DNA from: Bacteroidota bacterium
GTDB taxonomy: Bacteria; Bacteroidota; Bacteroidia; Bacteroidales; Tenuifilaceae
Assembly (NCBI GenBank): GCA_029560875.1
Contig: JAKQKB010000080.1
Span: 1 to 64,000, forward strand
Reading direction: 5' to 3'
Length of the DNA stretch: 64,000 bases
Position 1 is the first letter of the stretch, and every line of letters begins with the position of its first letter. A program made the position numbers and the translations under genes. Below the pieces are notes generated by a model. It saw only the letters and a list, made by a program, of their open reading frames with translations, made no database searches and was not told the DNA's origin. Below, one piece after another: positions 37,783-49,000 of this stretch.

Positions 37783-37819
37783 TAAAAACGCTATCAGGGT
37801 TTGAAACCATGACAGCGTT
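37783..37819 (-). terminator. Terminator of the CvfB-like gene
   Basis: On the minus strand AACGCTGTCA (37819-37810) pairs with TGATAGCGTT (37796-37787, one G-T pair) across a 13-nt loop, followed by TTT. Confidence 0.75.
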
Positions 37820-37836
37820 ATGCTTTTAATAACGAA

Positions 37837-38670
37837 TTAACTTTGTAATCGAATTCCGTTTCCCTCAATGCTAATTAGCCTATCCTTGTAAAGGCTTCCA
37901 ATCGCTTTCTTGAATGTTTTTTTGCTGATTTGGAATAACCTATAAATTTCATCGGGGTCGCTTTTGTCTGTAACAGCAAGGTAACCGTTATTTTGCTTGA
38001 GAACATCAAGAATACTCTGCGATATGGCATCAACCTTCTCATAACCGGGTTTTTGAAGGATTAAGTCGATTTTCTCGTCTTCTCTAACCTTTTTTATATA
38101 TCCCTTTAACCTATCGCCTTTAGCGAGTGCTTGAAATACCTCGTTTTTGTAAAGAACACCTGTGTGATTCCCATTAACAATAGCGTTGAATCCTAAATCC
38201 GACTCATTGATAATAATTAAATCAACCTCCTGACCAATAACATAATCAGGAATGGTATTGTCCAAGAACTTCTCAATTTTTGCAGAAGCTGCAAGGCGTT
38301 TTGAATCAAAATCGAAGTAGATGAAAACAAGGTAACTTTTGCCAACTTCCATCTCCTGTTTCTGCTCGCGGAAAGGAACAAAAAGATCCTTGGGTAAACC
38401 CCAATCCAGGAATGCTCCCATGCGTGCAACGGAAACAACTTTAAGGAATGCAAATTCGCCCACAATGGCGTAAGGCTTTTCGGTGGTAGCAATAATCCTA
38501 TCCTCGGAGTCGAGGTAAACAAAGACCTCTACGGTATCATCCACCTTGCAACCAGCAGGAACATACCTTGTAGGCATAAGAATTTCGCCCTGCTCACCTC
38601 CATCGAGGTAAATTCCAAAAGGAACTTCCTTCTTAACTCTCAGGCTATTGTACTCACCAATTTTTACCAT
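37837..38670 (-). CDS. CvfB-like S1 RNA-binding protein
   Basis: A 277-residue cytoplasmic RNA-binding protein of the CvfB/YitL family, with S1-type OB folds and a C-terminal winged helix. Landmarks: YNSLRVKKEVPFGIYLDGG at the start, MGAFLDWGLPKDLFVPFREQ (about 83-102, the S1 core) and IYRLFQISKKTFKKAIGSLYKDRLI (winged helix, about 240-265). In Firmicutes, relatives affect virulence-gene expression; the role here is unknown. A TACCTTTG box (minus strand, 38705-38698) overlaps the extreme 5' end of the longer frame, so the ATG at 38670 is the likely start. Confidence 0.87.
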   Translation of the reverse strand: MVKIGEYNSLRVKKEVPFGIYLDGGEQGEILMPTRYVPAGCKVDDTVEVFVYLDSEDRIIATTEKPYAIVGEFAFLKVVSVARMGAFLDWGLPKDLFVPFREQKQEMEVGKSYLVFIYFDFDSKRLAASAKIEKFLDNTIPDYVIGQEVDLIIINESDLGFNAIVNGNHTGVLYKNEVFQALAKGDRLKGYIKKVREDEKIDLILQKPGYEKVDAISQSILDVLKQNNGYLAVTDKSDPDEIYRLFQISKKTFKKAIGSLYKDRLISIEGNGIRLQS

Positions 38671-38763
38671 ACGTAAAGCATTGTTGTTAATAAAGTACAA
38701 AGGTAGGATTATTTAACGAGATATTTTTTCTCAATAAGGGAAGTGCTTGGAGTAATAAAACGC

Positions 38764-38791
38764 AAAAAAAATCCGTGGATAACCACGGATT
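38764..38791 (-). terminator. Terminator of the ferredoxin gene
   Basis: Stem AATCCGTGG / CCACGGATT with a 4-nt loop, then a run of eight T on the minus strand. Confidence 0.88.
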
Positions 38792-38812
38792 TAGTATGAC
38801 TAATGTCTTTTG

Positions 38813-38980
38813 TTATGCAGGATGAATAGCTTCTACTGGACAAACATCTGCGCAAGAACCACAGTCAGTGCAAGTATCTGGGTCGATTTTGTAGATATCG
38901 CCCTCAGAGATAGCCTCAACTGGACATTCATCAATGCAAGTACCGCAAGCGGTGCAATCGTTAGAAATTTTGTATGCCAT
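38813..38980 (-). CDS. 2[4Fe-4S] clostridial-type ferredoxin
   Basis: A 55-residue low-potential electron carrier. The translation shows two classic motifs, CTACGTCIDECP and CTDCGSCADVCP, each C-x2-C-x2-C-x3-C-P, in the usual pseudo-twofold arrangement, starting MAYKISNDC and ending AIHPA. Eight cysteines and no insertion between the halves identify the small clostridial form. It is monocistronic with its own terminator and a candidate promoter. It could serve the aldehyde:ferredoxin oxidoreductase encoded 21 kb away, along with other anaerobic enzymes; that link is inference. Confidence 0.95.
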   Translation of the reverse strand: MAYKISNDCTACGTCIDECPVEAISEGDIYKIDPDTCTDCGSCADVCPVEAIHPA

Positions 38981-39013
38981 TGTTATTGGTTTTTAGTTAA
39001 ACTTTTTCGTTTA

Positions 39014-39043
39014 CAAATTTAACTCACTTTGAGTTTCTGCAAA
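39014..39043 (-). promoter_or_regulatory. Candidate promoter of the ferredoxin gene
   Basis: Minus strand: TTTG (39043-39040), an 18-nt spacer, then TAAATTTG (39021-39014). The -7 box is perfect; the spacing is 1 nt shorter than usual. Confidence 0.45.
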
Positions 39044-39109
39044 ATTAAACACTTAATTTTTATTTGCCAACAAAAAGAAGTAAATCAGATTTTGTCTAAT
39101 TAAGCAAAA

Positions 39110-40000
39110 CTAAAACTTCCATTTTGGTGTAAGAACATATGAAATCATAAGTTCATGTGTACCTGAGTTAATTTTCGATAACTTGTTTAAGGAGTAATCG
39201 AAAGCATAACCCACGGCTAACTCCTTGTTTATCTTCATATCGAAGAATAAACCAAGGGCATCGCCAATCCTATAATGCGTGCCAAAAAAGAAGCGTCCTT
39301 GATAAAGAAACTTTGCCGTAACATCAACCGACATTGGTACACCAACCATTGCGCCGGCTAATGCCGAAGGCATAAATACCCACTGCTCAGTAATGTCTAA
39401 ATTGTAGCCACCCATAAGGTAAAGTGGCCTACGCAAGTTTTTATCGAACTGCCTATCAAAAGCAGTTTGTATAAGACGAGGCATAGATATACCCGCAAAA
39501 AACTTTTGGGAGTACATGTAAAACCCGACTCCAATATTTGGATAGAACTTGCGCTCGTTATGCTGAAATTCAGGGTCATCAGGGTTTATTATATGCAAAT
39601 CGGTTAACGATGCGCTGTAATACGTAAAACCTCCCTTAATACCCATGGACAGGGTAATTTCATCGTTCAATCTGAGCCTATACGCATAAGACCCTGATAT
39701 ATGGGTATTGCTAATAGGCCAAGTATTATCACTCATAATATTAACTCCGACGCCAATTTTCTTAGCAGCCCAAGGTGTGTGTGCTGATAAACTAAAGGAT
39801 TTTGGCGCTCCCTCTAAACCAACCCACTGCAAACGCGACAATAAATCGATATTAAGGTTACGAATTGTACCAGTAATTGCAGGGTTTATGGAAATTGGAC
39901 TCTGCATGTAATGGGTAAATATTGGCTCTTGCTGTGCGTTAAGCTTGGTTACAAATATTGCAACCAAGCCTAACAGTAAAAATTTTTTAGAACAAATCAT
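39110..40000 (-). CDS. PorP/SprF-family T9SS outer-membrane protein
   Basis: A 296-residue outer-membrane barrel, second of its family in the window. Signal peptide (about 1-22, LNAQ). Family start QQEPIFTHYMQSPISINPAITGT and LQWVGLEGAPKSF; C-terminal GTHELMISYVLTPKWKF. It begins 18 nt after the 4524-aa adhesin gene and is clearly its partner. It differs widely from the PorP/SprF at 24-25 kb, suggesting each is matched to its own adhesin. Confidence 0.93.
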   Translation of the reverse strand: MICSKKFLLLGLVAIFVTKLNAQQEPIFTHYMQSPISINPAITGTIRNLNIDLLSRLQWVGLEGAPKSFSLSAHTPWAAKKIGVGVNIMSDNTWPISNTHISGSYAYRLRLNDEITLSMGIKGGFTYYSASLTDLHIINPDDPEFQHNERKFYPNIGVGFYMYSQKFFAGISMPRLIQTAFDRQFDKNLRRPLYLMGGYNLDITEQWVFMPSALAGAMVGVPMSVDVTAKFLYQGRFFFGTHYRIGDALGLFFDMKINKELAVGYAFDYSLNKLSKINSGTHELMISYVLTPKWKF

Positions 40001-40018
40001 ATTAACTTCTTTTATTGA

Positions 40019-43000
40019 CTATCGCTTAATAAATACACTGCCCTTGTACATCTTTCCTGTTTCGGAGAACTCTAGAATATAGTAATAAGTACCATCTGGT
40101 AACTTGGAACCAATTGCCATAACGGTATTTGATGTTCCATCCCAGTCGTTCTTGTAACTATTATTCTTGTAAACTAAGTTACCCCAACGGTTGTAAACCA
40201 TAATGCTAACTTTTCCAAAGTTCGCAATATTAACAACCTCGAAGGTGTCGTTAATTCCATCGCCATTTGGAGAAAAAGCCTCAGGGATATCAATCTGCTT
40301 GGTTAAGTCAGCATTAACAGTTGTTTCAACCTGAGCATCATCACAATCATCATCAATATCGCAAACCCTGTAGGTGAACACATCGGTTCCAACATATCCA
40401 TTAAGCGGGGTGTAAGTAATTCTGTTATTAGCTTCAACAGTACAACTACCATGCATAGGATTAATAAGTATGGTTACTGATTTAACCCCGTCGTTCAGGT
40501 AGGTATCGTTAGCCAATACATCAATTAAAACAGGTGTTTCAACAAGAGTGTTAGCAATATCATCAACCGCAACAGGAACAATATTGTCCCTATCCTGAAT
40601 GTCAATTACTACCTTGGCAATATCGAAATCGCCATCGATATCGGAAACCATATACCTTAACGAGTCAGAACCAAAATAACCAGCTACGGGTATATAAGTA
40701 ATTGATTTGTCTGGATTAATAGATACGGTTCCATTCACAGGTTGGCTATAAACCTTAACAGTTAAACCTCCATCGCCAAGATTCTTATCGTTGAACAAAA
40801 TATTCGAAACAACCGACCTGTCCTTGTAAGTAGTAATAGTATCGTTAACTGCAATTGGCTCAAGGTTAGTTAACTTAACATTGATGGTTACAGCAGCAGA
40901 CGAACAATCGCTATCAAAATCGCAAACCTGATAGTAGAGTACATCCTCGCCCAAGTAATCGGTTGCAGGAGTGTAAGTAATTGTATTATCGGCCTCAAGA
41001 ACTGCAGTTCCATGAATTGGCAAGTTGTTAAGAATAAGTGTTAGACCACCGTCCTCTAATCCAGTATCATTGAACAACACATCTACATTAACGGATTGGT
41101 TTATAATTGTACCTCTACCGTCAGGGTTTGCCTTTGGCTTATGGTCTAGCCTATCCTTTACAGTGATAATAACCTTTGCAACACCATAATCGCCATCGGA
41201 ATCCACAACCATATAGGTAAGTGAATCGGTGCCTACAAACCAACTAGCAGGGAAGTACTTTATATTTCTATCATCGTACACATAAGCAAATCCGTGAAGA
41301 GGCTTATCCATCAACTTGATGTAATCTAAACCATCCTCCAAGCCTGTATCATTGGACACAACATCAACAAGCAATGGGAAATTCATCACGGTTGATATGG
41401 TATCGCGATTGGCTACAGGCACATAGTTAACTTCCTTAACCGTTACGGTTACACTTGCCACATTACTTGTATCGTTTGTACGGTCAGTAATGTAGTACTT
41501 AAACACGGCATCGCCCAAGTAATCCGCTGCAGGGGTAAACGTTACTGTATTGTCAGAATTCAGGTAAACTGTACCATTCAGCGGGTCTGGATTTTCCTTG
41601 ATGTGAACTTTAATCCAACCATCCTCCAATCCATCATCATTTATAAGAACATTGATATTAACTGGAGTATTTTTGCTTGTGGCACGCTTATCGTCATTGG
41701 CAATTGGAATTGCATTTTGTTTTTCAAGTACCGAAATTCTCACGGTGGCTACATCATAATCGCCATCAACATCCTCAACCCAATAAACAAACTCATCGTT
41801 ACCCACAAACCAATTGCTAGGAGTGTACGTTATTGTATTATTTGCATTAACTACAGCAGTTCCCCAACTTGGCGCTACATGAATGCGCAATGCTTTTATA
41901 CCCTCGAAAAGCAGCGAGTCATTATCCAATACGTGAATATTAACGGGCGTATTTACAAGAGTTGTAGCATTATCGTCAACCGCAACAGGTATCATATTCT
42001 TAACCTTTATGTTAAGGAATACTGAGGCTACATCGAAATCGCCATTTTTATCGGTTACGCGGTAGTCAAACTGAACCATTCCCAGGTATGAACCATCAGG
42101 TGTATAGGTAACAGTATTGTCGGCGTTTACAGCTGCAGAACCATTGGCTGGAGTTGACTCAAGGCTTACCGTAACAGGCACATCATCCAAACCTGTATCG
42201 TTAACCAAAACATCTACAATACGAGGCGTGTTGTATGTTACACCACGGTAATCGTCAACGGCTTCGGGAATATAGTTAGGACGCTCGGTAACCGTTACTG
42301 TTACAGTAGCAACAGAATAATCGCCATCAACATCCTCAATCAAATACTGGAATGTTGTAGTTCCTACAAACATATAACTTGGAGTAAATGTAATAGTCCT
42401 ATTTGCATTAACTACCGCAGTGCCATAAGCCGATGCAACATGTATTGATAAACCGCCAAAGCCATCGTCAAGCCCTGTATCATTAGCCAATACATTAATA
42501 GTAACAGGGGTGTTTACTATGGTTGATGAATTATCGTCCATAGCATTAGGAGAATAATTAACACCCTCCTTAACCCTTATGGTAACCAAAGCATCGTCGG
42601 AATCGCCATCGGCATCTGTTACAGTGTAACGGAACGTCATCTCGCCAATAAAGCCTGCTGCAGGAGTATAAGTAACTGTATTGTTAGGGTTAACAACAGC
42701 GGTGCCTAAGGCTGGGGTTTGCGAAATAGCAACAGTTAATGGAACGTCCTCTAATCCTGTGTCGTTAAATAGTACATCAACTATAACGGACTGGTTAAAG
42801 CTACATCCACGACGGTCGTCGTTTGCTATAGGATTAAAGTCTGGCTTTTCGGAAACAACCACAGTTACTGTAGCAATAGAATAATCTCCATCCACATCCG
42901 CAATGATATACTGGAATGTTTCTGTTCCAACAAACATATAGCTAGGGGTGTATGTGATAGTTCTATTAATATTTACGGTTACATTTCCAAAGGCTGGTTC

Positions 43001-46000
43001 TGCAAAAATTTTAATGCTTCCAAACCCATCCTCAAGCCCTTTGTCGTTAACTAAAACATTAATGTCCACAGGAGTATTGACAAAGGTTGTGGTATTATCG
43101 TTTGCAGCAACAGGCACAATGTTTACGCCAGATTTAACATTGATTGTAACCAAGGCATCATCTGAATCGCCATCGGCATCGGTTATGGTATAGCGGAATG
43201 TCATTGTTCCAACAAAACCAGCAACTGGTGTATAAGTAACAGATTTGTCAGGGTTGACATTAGCTGTACCCTGTGCTGGTGCTTGAGAGATTGAAACAGC
43301 GATTGGAGTATTCTCTAAACCAGTATCGTTTATCAACACATCAACAATTACAGATTGATTGAAACTACATCCACGGCTATCGTCGTTGGCAATTGGCTGA
43401 GAATCGGGTCGGTCAATTACATTGATATTTACTGTTGCAATGGAATAATCGCCATCCAAATCCTGCACCCAATACTGGAAGTTATCTGTACCAACAAACA
43501 TATAGCTTGGTGTATAAGTTACAGTACGATTAGCGTTAATGGTTACAGCACCGTACATAGGCGCTTTAAACACTATAATGCTACCAAAACCATCGCCCAG
43601 ACCACTATCGTTAGCAAGAACATTAATGTCAACAGGGGTATTAACGTAGGTTGTAGCATTATCGTCTACCGCAACTGGTACAAGGTTAGTCCCTACCTTA
43701 ACATTGATAGTAACTAGAGCATCATCGGAATCGCCATCAATATCGGTTACCGTGTATCGGAATGTCATTGTGCCCACAAATCCACTTGATGGAGTAAAGG
43801 TTACAGTATTATTCGGATTAACATTAACTGTACCCAATGCAGGTTGTTGGCTTATAGTTACCACCACAGGAACGTCATCTAAATCTGTATCGTTAACCAA
43901 AACATCAACCACAACGGGTGTGTTGAAACTACAGCCGCGGTTATCGTCATTTGCAACAGGAATGTAGTTTGGTCGCTCAGTAACAGTAACGGTTACAGTT
44001 GCAAGAGAGTAATCGCCATCCACATCCTCAACGTAATACTGGAATGTTTCCTCGCCCACAAACATATAACTTGGGGTGTAGGTTATGGTGCGGTTAATAT
44101 TTATAGTTACACTTCCAAACGTGGGTTGTTTATATACTACCAGAGCTCCAAATCCATCGTCGAGACCAGTATCGTTAGCCAAAACATTTATTTCGACTGG
44201 CTTATTAACTATGGTTGTAGCGTTATCAGGCTTAGCGCTTGGAACGATGTTAATACCCGATTTTACATTGATTGTAACCAGCGCATCGTCGGAGTCACCA
44301 TCTACATCGGTTACGGAATAGCGGAATGTCATTGTCCCAATAAAGCCAGCAGCAGGTGTGAATTTTATTGTGTTATCGGGGTTAACCGTTGCTGTTCCCT
44401 GAGTTGGTGCAACAGTAATAGCAAGGGTTAATGGAGTATCGTCAATTCCAGTATCGTTGAAAAGAACATCAACATCAACTGGTTGATTGAAACTACATCC
44501 GCGGCGGTCGTCGTTAGCCACAGGGATATAATCTGGCCTATCAGTTACGGTTACAGTTACAGTAGCAATAGCATAATCGCCATCCTTATCGGTAATCATG
44601 TAATCGAAAGTCTCCACACCTACAAACATATAGGTTGGTGTGAAAGTAATGGTGCGGTTTGCATTTACAACCGCGGTTCCAAACGCAGGCGCTTTATGAA
44701 TAGTTAGAGCACCAAAACCATCCTCGAGTCCGCTATCGTTGGCCAGTACATTAATTGCAACGGGTTTGTTTACAACAGTAGTTACATTATCGTTAACCGC
44801 CACAGGCTTATTGTTTGGAACATCCTTAACAGTGATACGGATATTCGCCGATGAACAATCGCCATCGATATCACAAACCTGATAACCAAATATCTCGGTT
44901 CCAACATAACCTGTATTAGGTGTATAGGTGACTGTATTATTTGCATTCACAACAGCAACACCGTTAACTGGAGAGGAGTTTAGAACAACACTTGCAACGC
45001 CATCCTCCAAACCAGTATCGTTGACAAGTACATCAACAATTACTGCTGTATTTTTATTAGTTCCACGGCCATCGTCGTTAGCTTTGGGCAAATAATCGGG
45101 CTTAGCGGTAACATTTACAGTAACTGTTGCAATTGAGTAATCGCCATCAACATCTTGTAGCAAATACATAAACACATCGGTTCCCTCAAAATCTGTATTT
45201 GGGGTATAGGTAACGGTTCTATTTAAATTTACAACAGCTGTTCCGTTTGTCGGATTGGTATAGATTTTAAGCGAACCAAATCCATCCTCAAGCCCAGAGT
45301 CGTTTGACAATACATTGATATCTTTTGGAGTATTGATAACTGTTGTAGCATTATCGTTAACAGCCACAGGAGTATGATTAACTGTTCGAACAGTTATTGT
45401 AACAGTAGCCTCAGATTCATCGTTATCGGCATCCTTTACTTTATACTTAAAGGTTGCAGTGCCTAAATATCCCGCTGCAGGGGTAAAGGTTACAGTATTA
45501 TCGGCATTGGCCACCGCGGTTCCTTGTGCTGGAACTGGAGCCGATGAAATTGATACTACTATTCCACCATCCTCTAGGCCGTAATCGTTAAATAGAACAT
45601 CGACCACAACAGGAGTATTGATGCTTGTACCACGGCTATCGTCAACTGCAACTGGAATGTCATCAACAAATGTTACATTAACAGTAACATCAGCCTCATC
45701 GAATCCACCATTGCCATCGGTTACTCTGTATCTAAATACATCGTTACCGTTGTATAGTCCATTAGGAGTGTATCTAACGTTATTTCCAGCAACAACAACT
45801 GCCAACCCATTGGTTGGTTGCGATACAATGGAAACAATGATACCCGCCTTGTCTAGTCCCTTATCGTTTGCCAAAACATCAATATCAACAAAATTATCCT
45901 CATCGGTTGTAGCATTATCATTAACTGCCCTTGGCTTAGTATCATCGAGGTTAGTTGCAGTAACACTTGGAATTATTATTGACTTGTAGTTTGGCTCTGA

Positions 46001-49000
46001 GCACGATGCATCAACAGTAATGTTTATTTGGAAAGGCTTATCGCCATCGTTAGTTAAATCGTCAACACCTGTTAGGGTAATTGTTCTTGGTGTATTCCAG
46101 TTTGACGCATTAAATGTAAACGAAGCGGGTGAAACGGTTCCTTCTGCAATATTATTAGATGCAAAATTAATTGGAACATTTCCCGATGGTATTGTATTTA
46201 GCCAAATAGTGAAAGTTGCTGTTCCGCCTGCCTCAGTGGTTTCCAGTCCGCTTAATGGGAATACGCTTATTCCTGCAGCATCGTTATCGGTATTTATAAC
46301 GGTAATATCAGCAGGGTCAATTCCGTTGTAATTTAAGTCAGTGCTAGTAGCTGCTGATAAAGCTATAGTGTAGGTTTGATTTCCATCCACCATCATATCG
46401 TCAACCCCTGTAACGGTAATTGTTCTTGGTGTATTCCAGTTGGCTGAAGTAAACGTTACGCTTGCAAGAGACACTGTACCCTCAGCGGTGTTCGATGAGG
46501 AAATATTAATAGAAACATCATCGGTTGGCTCACTGTTAAGCACAATGGTAAAAGTTGCAGTTGCCCCACCCTCGCTAGTATTTCCGCTGATTGCCGAAAC
46601 GTTAATCGCTGCAATATCATCATCTATACAGGTTACTGCAATGTCGGGTGGATTAAGTCCAGAATACTTAGTATCAGTAGTTGTTGGGGCAGATGTTACG
46701 ATGTTAAATGTAGCATTGCCATCCATTACCGAGTTATCAACTGGGGTAATAGTAATAGTTTGAGCTATATCCCAATTGGCTGGAGTAAAAGTAACACTTG
46801 CTGGCAACACTGTTCCCTTAGCAGTATTTTCGGATGTAAACGTAAACTGAACATTGTTTAGAGGTTTTGACCTCAACGAAACGGTTAATGTAACAACCGA
46901 ACTAGACTCAGAGTAACTAACATTGGTTGTAGAGAAATTGTATCCAGCAACATCATCGTCGCGGTTAATAACCGATACACTTGGAACGCTTATATCGTTA
47001 TAACCTAGGTCAGCACTAACTACAGATTGTTTAACAATGGAGTATGCAACATCGTCATCGTCAACATCATCATTTTGTCCTGTTATTGTAACGGTTTGGG
47101 TTGCATTCCAATTACTTGCGGTAAATGTTAATGTAACAGGATTTATGGTTCCCTCTAAAGTGTTGGTTGAAAGAAGGTTTATAGTTACACCAGCCGTTGG
47201 CTGACTTTGCAGACGTACAGTAAACGTAGCCGTTCCTCCTGCCTCTGTAGTGGTTAAACCTGCGGTTGGAGTAACAATAACTCCCACCACGTCGTTATCG
47301 GTATTAGTAACCGAGATATCCGAGGCGTTAAGCCCGTTGTACTTTATGTCCGAACTAGTTGCTGGAGCGGTAACAATGGTATACGCTTTATTGCCATCGG
47401 CAACAAAATCATCTACCCCAGTAATAGTAACAGTTTGCGGAGTATTCCAGTTCACATTGGTAAATGTAAGCAAACCTGAACTAACCGTTCCCTCTGCAGT
47501 ATTCGAAGAAGTTAATCCTATAGTAACATTTGCTGTAGGTCTAGTATTGAGTCTTACGGTAAACGTTGCAGTACCTCCTGCCTCGGAAGTAGTTAATCCT
47601 GAAATTGGATTTACTGTAATTCCTGCAGTATCGTTATCGGTATTGGAAACCGACACATCTGCTGGATTAATTCCGTTGTACTTGGTATCGGAACTAACAG
47701 CAGCAGCTGTAATTATGGTATATGCAACATTATCATCGTCAATATCATCATCAACCCCTGTAATTGTAATTGTTTGAGGTGTATTCCAGTTAGATGAAGT
47801 AAATGTAACGCTGGCTGGCAATACCGTGCCCTCAGCGATATTACTCGATGAAACAGCAATAGATACATTGGCTGTTGGCCTTGTATTTAAACGAATGGTA
47901 AAGGTTGCTGTGCCTCCCGCCTCTGTGGTAGAAAGGCCTGTAGTTGGGGTAACTGTAATACCTGCAGTATCGTTATTGGTGTTGGTAACGCTTACATCGG
48001 GCACATCCATTCCACTATATTTGGTGTCAGTACTTATTGTATTGGATGTAATAATTGTGTATGCAACATTTCCATCATCCACATCATCATCAACCCCTTT
48101 AACGGTAACCGTTTGTGGTGTACTCCAGTTTGCACTGGTAAATGTTAACGAAACTGGCAAAACTGTTCCCTCATTGGTGTTGTTTGATGTTAAGTTAATA
48201 ACCACATTGGCCGTTGGGCGAGTATTAAGTCTTACGGTAAAGGTTGCTGTTCCACCTGCCTCGGTAGTGGTTAGACCTGAGGTTGGAGTAACCGTTACTC
48301 CAGCCACATCATCATCCATATTAGTTACAGAAACATCCGCAACAACAAGTCCGCTATACTTAGCATCGGTACTAGTTGCATTAGATGTTATTATTGTAAA
48401 AGCAACATCATCGTCGTCAATATTGTCGTTAACGCCTGTTACGGTTACGATTTGCGGGGTACTCCAGTTAGCATTAGTAAAAGTTACTGATGCTGGAGAC
48501 ACTGTGCCTTCAAGCGTGTTGCTTGAACTCAACCCAACAGTAACATTGGCGGTTGGTCTGCTATTCAGTCTAATTGTAAATGTTGCTGTTCCGCCAGCCT
48601 CAGTTGTGGTTAATCCTGAAGTTGGGCTAACCGTTGCTCCTGCAGTATCGTCATCCCTATTTACAACCGAAACATCCGCAACATTCATATTGCTATAGTT
48701 TGCATCGGCACTAGCTGCATTACCAGTAATAATTGCATAGGTAACATCATCGTCGTCAATATCATCGTTAACAGGAGTTACCGTTACGGTTTGTTGGGTA
48801 TTCCAGTTGGCAGATGTAAACGTTAGCGATGAGGGAGAAACTGTTCCCTCGTTGGTATTATTTGACGAAAGCGATATGGTAACGTTGGCTGTTGGCTGAG
48901 TGTTAAGTACCACAGTAAACGTAACAGCAGTTCCATTCTCAAATGTTGTAAGCGATGTTGGTGTAACGGTTACACCTGCCACATCGTTATCGTTATTGGT

